Below the pieces are notes generated by a model. The model saw only the letters and a program-made list of their open reading frames with translations. It ran no database searches and was not told the origin of the DNA. A DNA stretch of 64,000 bases from the NCBI GenBank assembly GCA_945881875.1, contig CAMCVH010000001.1:310001-374000 (forward strand), in the 5' to 3' direction. Source of the stretch: Polynucleobacter meluiroseus (GTDB taxonomy: Bacteria > Pseudomonadota > Gammaproteobacteria > Burkholderiales > Burkholderiaceae). The translations under genes were made by a program, and so were the position numbers. Position 1 is the first letter of the stretch. Every line of letters begins with the position of its first letter. Shown piece by piece: positions 19,016 through 28,425 of the stretch.

Positions 19016-19729
19016 ATGCATATAAATCATTCAAGATATTGTTTTTTATTAATATTCTCATTATCAATTAGCTTGCCTGTCATTCCTCAGGCTGCTTTAG
19101 CTCAAGTCACTAATGCTCAACAAAACAAGATGGATGACTTCATAAAAGATGTGAAGTTCAATGACGTTAAAGCTGTTAAAAAGGCTCTTGATACTGGGAT
19201 GAGCCCCAATGCATCCGATAAATTTGGAAACACAGTCTTATCCATTGCCATTGTTGAAAAATCAACGGATTCAGCTAAATTACTCATCAATTCGCCATCA
19301 ATTGACCTAGAAAGACCCAATTTAGCTGGTGAAACGCCCTTAATGATGGCTGCTTTTCATGGTTCATTAGAACTTGTCAAACATCTGATTAACCAACGAT
19401 CTGTTGAAATCAACCATCCTGGTTGGTCAGCTCTGCATTACGCATCCACCAATGGTCATCTTTCCATTGCGGAGTTTTTACTAGACAAGGGTGCTTATGT
19501 TGATCCCGAGAGTCCCAATGGGACGACAGCTTTGATGATGGCGGCTCGTGGCGGTCACATTACGATTGTTCGCTTGTTATTAGATCGTGGAGCAGATCTT
19601 TCTATTCATAACAAATTGAATTTAACGGCCATTGATTTTGCTGAAGATAACAATCAAGCTGAAATAGGCAAAGGGCTCAGATCTAGATGGTTAAAGCTCT
19701 ATAAAAAACCATACCCGCCTAAGAGATAA
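19016..19729 (+). CDS. Exported ankyrin repeat protein
   Basis: A 237-aa protein with an N-terminal hydrophobic signal segment (about residues 8-29, ending AALAQ) and then five or so ankyrin repeats: GNTVLSIAIVEKS, GETPLMMAAFHGSLELVKHLI, GWSALHYASTNGHLSIAEFLL, GTTALMMAARGGHITIVRLLL and a last degenerate LTAIDFAEDN. Ankyrin stacks bind other proteins; the partner here is unknown. It starts 13 bp after tatD and is probably read through from it. No catalytic domain is attached. Confidence 0.88.
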   Translation: MHINHSRYCFLLIFSLSISLPVIPQAALAQVTNAQQNKMDDFIKDVKFNDVKAVKKALDTGMSPNASDKFGNTVLSIAIVEKSTDSAKLLINSPSIDLERPNLAGETPLMMAAFHGSLELVKHLINQRSVEINHPGWSALHYASTNGHLSIAEFLLDKGAYVDPESPNGTTALMMAARGGHITIVRLLLDRGADLSIHNKLNLTAIDFAEDNNQAEIGKGLRSRWLKLYKKPYPPKR

Positions 19730-19747
19730 ATACGCATAATCATTATT

Positions 19748-20167
19748 ATGTTAAATAAGATATATTTAGAGTTTAAAGATATCTATCAAAACGCTAAATA
19801 TGTTGTTTTGAGCTCTCCTTCTATCGAATTTGGTATTGAGCAACGATCAATGCCGTTAGATGAATTACTAAACAAATACCAACAATCAACAGCTTGTTTC
19901 ATAACAGCCTGTAATCCTTGGGGGAAAGAACAAGGAGAAGATTTGAATCATACAAAGATGGCTGACCTAGAAAAAGACCTCATTAAAGCTGAACTCCCCT
20001 ATCTCCATTCTTATGGAGGTAATAGTGAGGGCACTTGGAAAGAGGAAAGCTTCTTCGTCATTGGTATAGATAAGCAAAATGCCATTCAATTAGGGCGACA
20101 ATATAAGCAAAATGCCTTTATTTGGATTGTTAAAGAACAAGTGCCAGAATTGATCTGGCTAATTTAA
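19748..20167 (+). CDS. DUF3293 domain protein
   Basis: A 139-aa protein resembling the DUF3293 family of short proteobacterial proteins: an ITACNPWG strand near residues 53-60, an [12 protein letters not shown] helix, and SWKEESF-type [13 protein letters not shown] near 93-105. The function is unknown. No signal peptide or membrane segment. It sits between the ankyrin gene and glyoxalase I with gaps of 18 and 10 bp, so it is likely in the same transcript. Confidence 0.72.
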   Translation: MLNKIYLEFKDIYQNAKYVVLSSPSIEFGIEQRSMPLDELLNKYQQSTACFITACNPWGKEQGEDLNHTKMADLEKDLIKAELPYLHSYGGNSEGTWKEESFFVIGIDKQNAIQLGRQYKQNAFIWIVKEQVPELIWLI

Positions 20168-20177
20168 GGATAAAGCC

Positions 20178-20564
20178 ATGCAACTGCTACATACGATGCT
20201 TCGAGTAGGTAATTTAGAGCAATCCATCAAGTTCTACACCGAAGTCATGGGCATGAATTTCTTGAGAACCACTGAGCGCCCTGGCCAGGACTATTCGTTA
20301 GCATTTGTAGGCTTCGAACAAGGCAATATCTCTGGTCAAGCCGAAATTGAACTTACCTACAACCATGGCGTTGAAAACTACGACATGGGCACTGCTTACG
20401 GTCATATTGCTATTGGCGTTAAAGACATCTATAAAGTCTGTGAGGATATCCGTGCTGCTGGCGGAAAAATTACCAGAGAAGCTGGTCCGGTTAAAGGTGG
20501 CAACACTCTCATCGCTTTTGTCCAAGACCCTGACGGTTACAAGATCGAGCTCATTCAAAAGTAA
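20178..20564 (+). CDS. gloA: Lactoylglutathione lyase (glyoxalase I)
   Basis: Converts the methylglyoxal-glutathione hemithioacetal to S-lactoylglutathione. The 128-aa VOC-fold protein has the four metal ligands in family positions: His5 in LLHTMLRV, Glu in [10 protein letters not shown], His in YGHIAIGV, and Glu in [10 protein letters not shown]. The length matches bacterial Ni-type GloA. AAGGA precedes the ATG. A strong terminator follows the stop. Confidence 0.95.
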   Translation: MQLLHTMLRVGNLEQSIKFYTEVMGMNFLRTTERPGQDYSLAFVGFEQGNISGQAEIELTYNHGVENYDMGTAYGHIAIGVKDIYKVCEDIRAAGGKITREAGPVKGGNTLIAFVQDPDGYKIELIQK

Positions 20565-20573
20565 TATAAGTAT

Positions 20574-20606
20574 AAAAAAAAGCCGCTTGTTTATGCGGCT
20601 TTTTTC
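20574..20606. terminator. Bidirectional terminator between gloA and the thiolase gene
   Basis: AGCCGC (20581-20586) pairs with GCGGCT (20595-20600), flanked by seven A on the left and a T run on the right, so it can act on both strands. Confidence 0.9.
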
Positions 20607-20622
20607 TAAACTAAGTTTCTGA

Positions 20623-21804
20623 TCAGAGACGCTCAAAAATCACAGCAATACCTTGACCGCCACCAATACACATGGTTACTAAAGCATGTTTGCCACCTGT
20701 GCGATGTAACTCATAGATGGCTTTAGTTGCAATGTACGCACCTGAACAACCAACTGGGTGACCTAATGCAATCGCACCACCGTTAGGATTGGTCTTAGTC
20801 ATATCAAGACCTAGACCTTTAGAAACAGCAATCGCTTGAGCAGCAAATGCCTCATTAGATTCAATCACATCGATCTTGTCGATGGTTAAACCAGCACGTT
20901 TCAAAGCAATCTTAGAAGCGGGTATAGGACCCTCACCCATGATGTCATTTGGAACACCTGCTAGTGCGTAAGATACTAAACGGGCCATTGGCTTTTGACC
21001 GGCTTTAGCTGCTGCATCAGCTGATGCCAATACAAAGAATGCTGCGCCGTCGTTGATACCAGAGGCGTTACCAGCTGTCACAGAGCCATCCTTTTTAAAG
21101 GCTGGCTTCATCTTGCTTAAGCTTTCCATCGTTGTCGTTGCTTTAACGTGTTCATCTGTATCAAATACAACATCACCTTTACGAGTTTGCATCGTGATGG
21201 GTGTAATTTGAGATTTGAAACGACCTTCAGCAATTGCTGCAGTGGCACGACGATGAGACTCAACCGCAAAAGCATCTTGCTCTTCACGAGTGATGTTCCA
21301 TTTAGTAGCTAAGTTTTCTGCAGTGATACCCATGTGTCCGACACCAAATGGATCTGTCAAAGTAGAAACCATGAGGTCGATCATTTTGGTGTCACCCATA
21401 CGAGCACCGGTACGCATTGAAGGAGCACCGTAGATACCACGTGACATCACTTCAACACCACCACCAACACCGTATTCGCAATCACCCAACATAATGGCTT
21501 GAGCGGTTGTCACAATACCTTGTAAACCTGAACTACATAAACGGTTGACTGACATCGCTACTGACTCCATCGGCAAGCCCGCTTGAATAGCGGCTACACG
21601 AGCAACATACGGGAATCTTGATTCTGTTGGAATACAGTTACCAACAGTCACATAATTAATTTGTTGAGGGTCAACACCAGAACGGCTAACTGCTTCTTTC
21701 ATGACCGTACCAGCTAATTCTGCTGGCTCCATACTGCTAAGAGAACCTCCAAAACCACCGATTGCAGAACGGACTGCACTGAGTACAACAACTTCTTGAG
21801 CCAT
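20623..21804 (-). CDS. Acetyl-CoA acetyltransferase / beta-ketothiolase
   Basis: Condenses two acetyl-CoA to acetoacetyl-CoA, or cleaves beta-ketoacyl-CoA. The 393-aa protein has the nucleophile Cys90 in NRLCSSGLQ, the ESNEAFAAQ motif, His in ALGHPVGCSGA and the second active-site Cys in CIGGGQG. Sequence and cysteine position are like the BktB/PhaA class. Its position three genes downstream of phaC-phaB-phaR suggests it feeds polyhydroxybutyrate synthesis, while a role in propionate or fatty acid use is also possible. A 139-bp gap separates it from rimO. Confidence 0.92.
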   Translation of the reverse strand: MAQEVVVLSAVRSAIGGFGGSLSSMEPAELAGTVMKEAVSRSGVDPQQINYVTVGNCIPTESRFPYVARVAAIQAGLPMESVAMSVNRLCSSGLQGIVTTAQAIMLGDCEYGVGGGVEVMSRGIYGAPSMRTGARMGDTKMIDLMVSTLTDPFGVGHMGITAENLATKWNITREEQDAFAVESHRRATAAIAEGRFKSQITPITMQTRKGDVVFDTDEHVKATTTMESLSKMKPAFKKDGSVTAGNASGINDGAAFFVLASADAAAKAGQKPMARLVSYALAGVPNDIMGEGPIPASKIALKRAGLTIDKIDVIESNEAFAAQAIAVSKGLGLDMTKTNPNGGAIALGHPVGCSGAYIATKAIYELHRTGGKHALVTMCIGGGQGIAVIFERL

Positions 21805-21943
21805 GTGGAACTCCCTGTAGGAACTTATTAATGAATAACTAATCTGTGGGGCTTATCTTACGACTAACTGTCATTGAGACGCAATTGGAAAAGATTAAGG
21901 GTAATCACTCATACGCTTGGAGTGACAATTTGAACGCTATTGA

Positions 21944-23302
21944 TTAAAGCTGGGCAATCAGATCATGACCTTGAGTGCCTACAACCGTCGCTTTGACAAA
22001 TTCTCCAGCTCTGTACTTTTTAGAAATCTTATCGGTTGGTAGTAAATGCACCAAGCCATCAATTTCAGGAGCGTCTGATTGACTTCGACCAACGCCACGC
22101 TGACCATCGATAGAATCTACAATCACTCGAATGCGTTTGCCAATCTTAGCCTGTAAGAGCTTGGTTGAGATCTCCTCTGTAACAGCCATGAACTGTGCTT
22201 GGCGCTCATTTCTGAGCTCGTCTGGTAAGGCACCATCTAACTCATTGGCTTTGGCACCCTCCACTGGGGAATAAGCGAAGCATCCAGCACGATCAATCTT
22301 GGCTTCACGCATGAAGTCTAATAAGTAATTGAACTCTTCCTCTGTCTCACCAGGAAAGCCCGCAATAAAAGTACTACGAATCGTTAAATCAGGACAAGCG
22401 GAACGCCATGCTTGGATGCGATCAAGATTTTTCTCGCCACTAGCAGGACGTTTCATTCTCTTGAGTACATCTGGATGCGCATGCTGCATCGGAATATCTA
22501 AATACGGCAATACCCCACTACTCTCATCGGCAAACTGTGCCATCAAAGGCAAGATCTCATCAACGTGAGGATATGGATAAACATAGTGCAGACGTACCCA
22601 TGCATCATGTTGTCTCGCTAACTTACCTAAAGCCTCTACCATGTCAAAGAGTTTTGCTTTGACTGGGCGACCATCCCAAAAACCGGTTCTGTATTGCACA
22701 TCAACGCCATAGGCGCTGGTGTCTTGAGAAACTACCAACAACTCTTTAACGCCTGCTTCAAATAGATGTTGCGCTTCTAGTAATACATCACCAATCGGGC
22801 GTGAGACCAAATCACCGCGCAAACTAGGAATGATGCAAAAAGTACAACGGTGATTACAACCTTCAGAAATCTTCAGATACGCGTAATGCTTAGGCGTTAA
22901 CTTGATACCTGCTTTCGGCACCAAATCCATAAAGGGGTCATGCTCTTTGGGGAGATGTTGATGAACAACTGCTAGCACTTCATCGGCTGCATGAGGGCCA
23001 GTCACAGCTAAAACTTTTGGATGCACGGATGTAACAACACCTGATCCATCAGCATTCTTTTTAGCGCCCAAACAACCCGTAACAATGACCTTACCGTTCT
23101 CAGCTAATGCCTCACCGATCGCATCCAAACTCTCTTGAACCGCAGAGTCAATGAAGCCACAAGTGTTGACCACTACCAAATCTGAGCCTGCATAATCTTT
23201 GGCGATCTCGTAACCCTCAGAACGCAATTGGGTAACGATGCGCTCAGCATCGACTAATGCCTTAGGGCAACCTAAGGAAACAAAACCAATCTTACCGCCC
23301 AT
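21944..23302 (-). CDS. rimO: Ribosomal protein S12 methylthiotransferase RimO
   Basis: Radical SAM enzyme that adds a methylthio group to the conserved Asp of ribosomal protein S12. It has the N-terminal UPF0004 domain with three cysteines (in [18 protein letters not shown] and VTGCLGAK), the radical SAM cluster CNHRCTFC, and a C-terminal TRAM domain. At 452 aa it is full length. The start codon directly abuts the phaR stop, suggesting translational coupling even though the two functions are unrelated. Confidence 0.96.
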   Translation of the reverse strand: MGGKIGFVSLGCPKALVDAERIVTQLRSEGYEIAKDYAGSDLVVVNTCGFIDSAVQESLDAIGEALAENGKVIVTGCLGAKKNADGSGVVTSVHPKVLAVTGPHAADEVLAVVHQHLPKEHDPFMDLVPKAGIKLTPKHYAYLKISEGCNHRCTFCIIPSLRGDLVSRPIGDVLLEAQHLFEAGVKELLVVSQDTSAYGVDVQYRTGFWDGRPVKAKLFDMVEALGKLARQHDAWVRLHYVYPYPHVDEILPLMAQFADESSGVLPYLDIPMQHAHPDVLKRMKRPASGEKNLDRIQAWRSACPDLTIRSTFIAGFPGETEEEFNYLLDFMREAKIDRAGCFAYSPVEGAKANELDGALPDELRNERQAQFMAVTEEISTKLLQAKIGKRIRVIVDSIDGQRGVGRSQSDAPEIDGLVHLLPTDKISKKYRAGEFVKATVVGTQGHDLIAQL

Positions 23303-23863
23303 TTATTGACCGCTCTTAGTCGGGGTCGTGAAAGGAAATCCACTAAAAGCCTTACTCGGGTCTTTCATGCTTTCTTGCATCTGAATAAACAGTGCTTTAC
23401 TTTGCTCGATATAGCTACTCATCACATCGGGCATGACTGGAGGCTGAACATTCATAAACTGTGCCCAAGCTTCTGGTGTTGCCTTCGCCCCACCTTGCTG
23501 AGACTGCTCTGCAAATTTGCTCTGCATATCGATGAACGATTGCATATTTTTTTCTAACAAGCCACCCACCATGCCTTGCATAGAGTGCCCATAAAAACGA
23601 ATCATTTGTGACAACATCGGTGTTGTGAACAATGGCACTCCACCCGCCTCTTCCTCCAAAATAATTTGAAGCAAAATGGCACGAGTAAGATCGTCATCCG
23701 TCTTAGCGTCAACGACTTTGAACTCCTCATGACCCAGTACTAAAACTTTAACGTCAGCTAATGTGACATAGCTACTCGTTTGAGTATCGTAAAGACGACG
23801 ATTAGGGTATTTCTTAATCGTTCGGATACCAGCAGATTTTGCAGATTGTTTTTTAGTGACCAT
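23303..23863 (-). CDS. phaR: Polyhydroxyalkanoate synthesis repressor PhaR
   Basis: A DNA- and PHB-binding regulator that represses phasin genes until granules form. The N-terminal domain is characteristic: IKKYPNRRLYDTQTSSYVTL followed by a helix containing DDDLTRAILLQIILEEE. The C-terminal part is rich in Met, Gln and Phe, as expected for the granule-binding region. 186 aa is typical. Gene order phaC-phaB-phaR is that of Ralstonia and relatives. Confidence 0.94.
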   Translation of the reverse strand: MVTKKQSAKSAGIRTIKKYPNRRLYDTQTSSYVTLADVKVLVLGHEEFKVVDAKTDDDLTRAILLQIILEEEAGGVPLFTTPMLSQMIRFYGHSMQGMVGGLLEKNMQSFIDMQSKFAEQSQQGGAKATPEAWAQFMNVQPPVMPDVMSSYIEQSKALFIQMQESMKDPSKAFSGFPFTTPTKSGQ

Positions 23864-23995
23864 GATTGTTCTTAATGACTTGAGTGACTACATTGTAAGT
23901 GCAAATCAAAGCTGTTATTGCAAAGCAACAATGGGCTCTCCTGGTTGGCGCGAATTCGACCTTCAACGCCTAGCTTAAAGAGCCCAATAATCCGC

Positions 23996-24736
23996 TTAAC
24001 CCATGTGCAAACCGCCGTTGACAGAAAAGTCAGCGCCTGTTGAAAAACCACCTTGATCTGAGGCCAACCAAGCAACCATAGAAGCGATCTCATCAGGTGT
24101 TCCTAAGCGTTTGACTGGAATCGTTGCAATGATCTTTTCTAGAACATCTTCACGAATAGATGTCACCATGTCTGTACCAATATATCCAGGTGAAACCGTA
24201 TTGACAGTGACACCTTTAGAGGCTGTTTCTTGAGCCAATGACATGGTGAAGCCATGGATGCCTGCTTTGGCTGTTGCATAGTTCGACTGACCAAACTGAC
24301 CTTTTTGACCATTCACTGATGAAATATTAATCACACGACCCCAGCCACCATCGACCATACCGTCAATAACTTGTTTGGTAACGTTGAATAAAGAATTCAA
24401 GTTGGTATCAATCACTGCACGCCAGTCTTCAGGTGTCATTTTACGGAAAACAGTGTCACGAGTGATACCGGCGTTATTGACTAAAACATCAACTTTGCCG
24501 TGATCCGCTTTCACTTTATTGAAGGCTGCTACTGTGCTATCCCAGTCACCGACATTACCTTCAGATGCGATGAAATCAAAACCAAGAGCTTTCTGCTCTC
24601 CTAGCCAACGCTCTTTACGCGGTGAATTGGGACCGCAACCTGCGATAACTTTAAAACCATCTTTAGCTAAGCGCTGACAAATAGCGGTACCAATACCACC
24701 CATACCACCTGTTACGTATGCAAGCTTTTGACTCAT
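23996..24736 (-). CDS. phaB: Acetoacetyl-CoA reductase
   Basis: NADPH-dependent short-chain dehydrogenase that makes (R)-3-hydroxybutyryl-CoA for PHB. Features: TGGMGGIG nucleotide-binding loop at 8-15, NNAG near residue 88, and the Ser-Tyr-Lys triad in INISSVNGQ and QSNYATAKAG. The frame extends 15 codons further upstream, but AAGGAG sits just before the ATG used here, giving a 246-aa protein like characterised PhaB. 93 bp behind phaC. Confidence 0.95.
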   Translation of the reverse strand: MSQKLAYVTGGMGGIGTAICQRLAKDGFKVIAGCGPNSPRKERWLGEQKALGFDFIASEGNVGDWDSTVAAFNKVKADHGKVDVLVNNAGITRDTVFRKMTPEDWRAVIDTNLNSLFNVTKQVIDGMVDGGWGRVINISSVNGQKGQFGQSNYATAKAGIHGFTMSLAQETASKGVTVNTVSPGYIGTDMVTSIREDVLEKIIATIPVKRLGTPDEIASMVAWLASDQGGFSTGADFSVNGGLHMG

Positions 24737-24829
24737 GATGCTTCTCCTTGTTGAGCTAATTGCTCCTAAATTCAATAACAATAAATTTGTTACTTATTTT
24801 GTTGCTTGATCTGTCTCTATATCTGTTAA

Positions 24830-26458
24830 TTAGTCTTTGGCCTTTTCTTTGACATAAGATCCAGGTGCTTTTTCAATCATTTTGTATTTGGTATTGCCGT
24901 AAGATTTTGGTGCAGGCTTTAATTTGCCACTCAATGGCGCTAACCATTTCGCCCAATCTGGCCACCAACTTCCAGGGATTTCTTTTGCACCCTCAAACCA
25001 AGTGTCAGCATTAGCCGCTAGTTTTGGATTGGACCAATAGTTGCGTTTATTTTTTGCAGGTGGATTAATCACGCCTGCAATATGTCCTGATGCACCGAGC
25101 ACGAAATGTATCTTGGCAGATTTAAGTAGTTTGGTTGACGCATAAGCAGACCACCATGGCACGATGTGATCTTCTCTTGAAGCATACAAATAAATTGGGC
25201 ATTTGATTTTTCCAAGATCTACTTTTTCACCACAGATAGTCAGTTTGTCAGGGACTTTTAAATCATTCTGTAGATACAGATGACGTAAATACCAAACATA
25301 CATCGCGCCAGGTAAATTCGTAGAGTCACCATTCCAATAAAGCAAATCGAATGGTGGCGGAGAGTTTCCTTTTAGATAACTATCCACCACATAGTTCCAA
25401 ACTAAATCATTGGGGCGCAAGAATGAGAAGGTATTGGCTAGCTCAACGCCGCGCAACATGCCACACTGCCCACCGTTTTTTCCGCCAATGGAATTTTCTC
25501 GAAGCTGAACCGATTGCTCATCAACAAAGACATCCAAAATGCCTGTATCCGTGAAATCTAATAAAGTCGTCAATAGCGTCAAGCTAGCAGCTGGATGAAT
25601 GTCACGAGCTGCAAGAACAGCAAGAGCAGTACTGGTGATAGTTCCGCCCATACAGAAACCCAAGATATTGATTTGTTTTTGGGCGCTGATCGCTTGCACC
25701 GTTTCAATCGCATTGATAGCACCACCAATGTAATCATCCCAAGTCGTGTTAGCCATACTTGGATCTGGATTTTTCCATGAGACCAAATAAACGGTATGAC
25801 CTTGCTCTACCAAATATCTAACGACTGAACTGGCTGGTTGTAAATCAAGGATGTAATATTTATTAATACATGGCGGGATCATCAAGTAAGGCCGCTCATA
25901 GACCTGCTCTGTCAGTGGCTTGTACTGAATCAATTGAAATAGTTTGGTTTGGTAAACCACGGCGCCCTCGGTGGTGGCCATGTTCACACCCACCTCAAAA
26001 GCAGTCTCATCTGTTTGAGAGACTTTACCCTTACCTAAATCTTGAAGCGCATTGAGAATGCCTGTGCGAAGTGATTCACCTTGCGTGTTGATCAAGCGTT
26101 GATGTGCTTCGGGGTTAGTCGCCAAGAAGTTAGATGGCGACATCGCATCGATCATTTGCTCAATGCTAAAACGTATCCGCTGACGAGCCTTAGCATCTGA
26201 ATCAACTGCATCTGCCAAAGTTAATAAATGTTTTGAATTTAGTAAGTAGAAATTGACGGTTGCTTGGCTCCAAGGATTTTGCCAAGCTTCACCTAAAAAT
26301 CGACGGTCTTTGATTTCTGAACCGGTTGGGTTAGCCCATAAAGCTGCCAGATCTTTGGCATATTGTTGTTCTATCTCCAACAGCTTCTCAGGAGGTATGA
26401 GTGCCATGTGTTGCGGAGCGAGACTGGGGCCTTTACCTAAGCCTTGCGACTTGACCAT
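24830..26458 (-). CDS. phaC: Class I polyhydroxyalkanoate synthase
   Basis: Polymerises (R)-3-hydroxyacyl-CoA into storage polyester. The lipase-like box is GFCMGG, with Cys (about residue 268) in place of Ser, as required for synthases. The catalytic Asp is in SREDHIVPW and the His in ASGHIAGVINPP. At 542 aa it is shorter than R. eutropha PhaC (589) because the variable N-terminal domain is trimmed. AAGGAAG stands before the ATG. First gene of the phaC-phaB-phaR-rimO run. Confidence 0.95.
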   Translation of the reverse strand: MVKSQGLGKGPSLAPQHMALIPPEKLLEIEQQYAKDLAALWANPTGSEIKDRRFLGEAWQNPWSQATVNFYLLNSKHLLTLADAVDSDAKARQRIRFSIEQMIDAMSPSNFLATNPEAHQRLINTQGESLRTGILNALQDLGKGKVSQTDETAFEVGVNMATTEGAVVYQTKLFQLIQYKPLTEQVYERPYLMIPPCINKYYILDLQPASSVVRYLVEQGHTVYLVSWKNPDPSMANTTWDDYIGGAINAIETVQAISAQKQINILGFCMGGTITSTALAVLAARDIHPAASLTLLTTLLDFTDTGILDVFVDEQSVQLRENSIGGKNGGQCGMLRGVELANTFSFLRPNDLVWNYVVDSYLKGNSPPPFDLLYWNGDSTNLPGAMYVWYLRHLYLQNDLKVPDKLTICGEKVDLGKIKCPIYLYASREDHIVPWWSAYASTKLLKSAKIHFVLGASGHIAGVINPPAKNKRNYWSNPKLAANADTWFEGAKEIPGSWWPDWAKWLAPLSGKLKPAPKSYGNTKYKMIEKAPGSYVKEKAKD

Positions 26459-26615
26459 AAACTTCCTTATTAGAGAGACCTAACTATATGTCTAATAGCT
26501 CTATTTTGGGGTTTAATCGTTAAATTAGTTATAAGAACTAACCCTATCTATTGCAAGCTCCAACCTAACGAGTTAAAGGGTTTACAGAGGGTGTCATCCC
26601 CCACCTGTCTTATCC

Positions 26616-27389
26616 TTAACTGCCAGTTTTCCAGATCAAGTTGGCCATCCGACCTGTCACCCTATCGCGCCTGTAAGAGAAGAAGCGCTGATCTTTAAAA
26701 GTACAGTCCCCACCACCCTCAATCGATGTAATACCTAAGGCATTGAGCCTTAATCTAGCCAGTTGGTAGATGTCTGCCATGTATTTGCCTGACTCAGTTC
26801 GGGGCTTGAAGGCTGTTGCTGAGTTCTTATCATGCTCTATAAAAACGGCTCTAACCTCTTCGCCTACCTCGAAAGCTTCTGGACCAATCGCCGGTCCTAA
26901 ATATGCCTGAATCTCTAAATCATCCTTTTTAACTTTTTGCCTCATGGCCGCAACGGTTGCTTCAATCACTCCTAAACTGAGCCCTCTCCAGCCAGCATGA
27001 GCAGCACCAATCACTTGACCATCTTTAGAAGCCAATAAAACAGGTAAGCAATCCGCTGTCAGGATGCAAAGCACATAGTTGGGTAAGCTCGTAATGGCTG
27101 CATCCGCCTGTGGTGTATCCGTATAACCTGATGGGCCATAAGGCACCCACTTGTCAGCATCAAAGACCGTTGTGCCATGGGTCTGATTGAGCCAAATAGG
27201 ATCTGAAGGTATGAAAGTACCCAGGATCAAGCGATTAGCAGCAACTGAACCCAAGTCATCGCCAACATGTTCACCCATATTGAGGAAATCATAGGGAGCC
27301 TCGCTGACACCCCCTTCGCGATGAGTCATTAAAACTTGAACTTGACCAGTTCCTGGCCACTCTGGCTGTATCCATGGTTTCTTAAACAT
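26616..27389 (-). CDS. pgeF: Peptidoglycan editing factor PgeF (YfiH/DUF152)
   Basis: YfiH-type protein, historically called polyphenol oxidase or laccase, shown in E. coli to remove wrongly incorporated amino acids from murein precursors. Metal/purine-nucleoside-phosphorylase-like site residues are visible: CILTADCLPVLL, AAHAGWRGLSLGV and the C-terminal YRRDRVTGRMANLIW. The start MFKKPW is chosen because GGGAG lies eight bases before it; it overlaps the end of rluD by 8 bp. A frame 14 codons longer would overlap rluD more and has no ribosome binding site. Confidence 0.92.
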   Translation of the reverse strand: MFKKPWIQPEWPGTGQVQVLMTHREGGVSEAPYDFLNMGEHVGDDLGSVAANRLILGTFIPSDPIWLNQTHGTTVFDADKWVPYGPSGYTDTPQADAAITSLPNYVLCILTADCLPVLLASKDGQVIGAAHAGWRGLSLGVIEATVAAMRQKVKKDDLEIQAYLGPAIGPEAFEVGEEVRAVFIEHDKNSATAFKPRTESGKYMADIYQLARLRLNALGITSIEGGGDCTFKDQRFFSYRRDRVTGRMANLIWKTGS

Positions 27390-28425
27390 CCAAACTCTCC
27401 CAATCAGGCCATAACGCTCCCTCTGGAACATTCAGCCTTAACGCTAGTTCTTTCATATCCTCAGGCATTGGTGCTTGCCAGAAAAGCTCTTCTTTAGTCT
27501 TAGGGTGCTTGATCCCCAACACGGCAGCATGCAAAGCCTGACCGCCACGAATGAATTCTAAAATAGAAGCATCAGCCGGGTTCTTCTTTTTGTAAACCGG
27601 GTCTCCTACCAAGCCGTTACCTAATGACTCCAGATGGACGCGGATTTGATGAGTGCGTCCCGTCTCTAGACGACAAGCCACCAATGAAACTTTTGCTTTA
27701 TTAAAGGCACCCATTTCTAGAAGCTCAATGTGAGTCACAGCTGGTTTACCAGCTGATCCCGTGATCAAGGCCATTCTGAGTCGGTCTCTTGGGTCTCTGC
27801 CAATCGGAGAGTGAACTGTTTGAGATCTTACTTGGCCCCAAGCCAAAGCAAGATAACGGCGAATAACTTGGCGTGACTGTAGTTGCCTAACCAGATCAGT
27901 TTGAGCTTCTAATGTTTTAGCCACCATGAGTAGACCAGATGTGTCTTTGTCGAGACGGTGAACAATACCGGCTCTTGGAACATTCGCAATACTAGGATAA
28001 CGATAAAGTAAGCCATTCAGAAGAGTTCCAGACCAGTTACCGTTTGCCGGATGAACCACCATCCCTGCTGGTTTATTAATAACAAGTATTTCAGAGTCCT
28101 CATAAACAATATCTAGAGCGATATCCTCGGGCACGAAAGCTTGCTCTTCATCACTCTCTTGGGGAATGATCAAAATATGGTCACCTGCTTGCGCTGCATA
28201 TCTGATTTTTGGCACTTGACCGGCAATCGTGACAAAACCATCCTCAATCCAAGTTTTAAGACGATTGCGAGAATGTTGAGGTACCAATTGGGCTAAAACC
28301 TTATCTAAACGCTCACCTGCGAGGTGGTCTGGTACAAATACAGCAATAATCTCGTCCTCATCGATATAATCGGACGTATTGTTCTCAGGAGAATCTGGTA
28401 ATGCCAAAATTGGGTGCCTTTCCAT
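27382..28425 (-). CDS. rluD: 23S rRNA pseudouridine synthase RluD
   Basis: Modifies uridines of helix 69 in 23S rRNA. The N-terminal S4 domain (LAGERLDKVLAQLVP to about residue 85) is followed by the RluA-type catalytic core, with the active-site Asp in HRLDKDTSGLLMV and the RTHQIRVHL motif. 347 aa is the usual length. The ATG used gives a 25-bp overlap with the divergent bamD start; a TTG six codons later would reduce it to 7 bp. Confidence 0.93.
   Translation of the reverse strand: MERHPILALPDSPENNTSDYIDEDEIIAVFVPDHLAGERLDKVLAQLVPQHSRNRLKTWIEDGFVTIAGQVPKIRYAAQAGDHILIIPQESDEEQAFVPEDIALDIVYEDSEILVINKPAGMVVHPANGNWSGTLLNGLLYRYPSIANVPRAGIVHRLDKDTSGLLMVAKTLEAQTDLVRQLQSRQVIRRYLALAWGQVRSQTVHSPIGRDPRDRLRMALITGSAGKPAVTHIELLEMGAFNKAKVSLVACRLETGRTHQIRVHLESLGNGLVGDPVYKKKNPADASILEFIRGGQALHAAVLGIKHPKTKEELFWQAPMPEDMKELALRLNVPEGALWPDWESLDV

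Noticed and set aside
23933..23986. GGGCTCT / AGAGCCC inverted repeat between phaB and phaR as terminator
   Set aside because: The loop of about 40 bases is too long and there is no T tract; it could be chance or a weak RNA fold.
23872..24093. 73-codon minus-strand frame between phaR and phaB
   Set aside because: Overlaps the phaB 3' end in another frame, no family pattern, no start signal.
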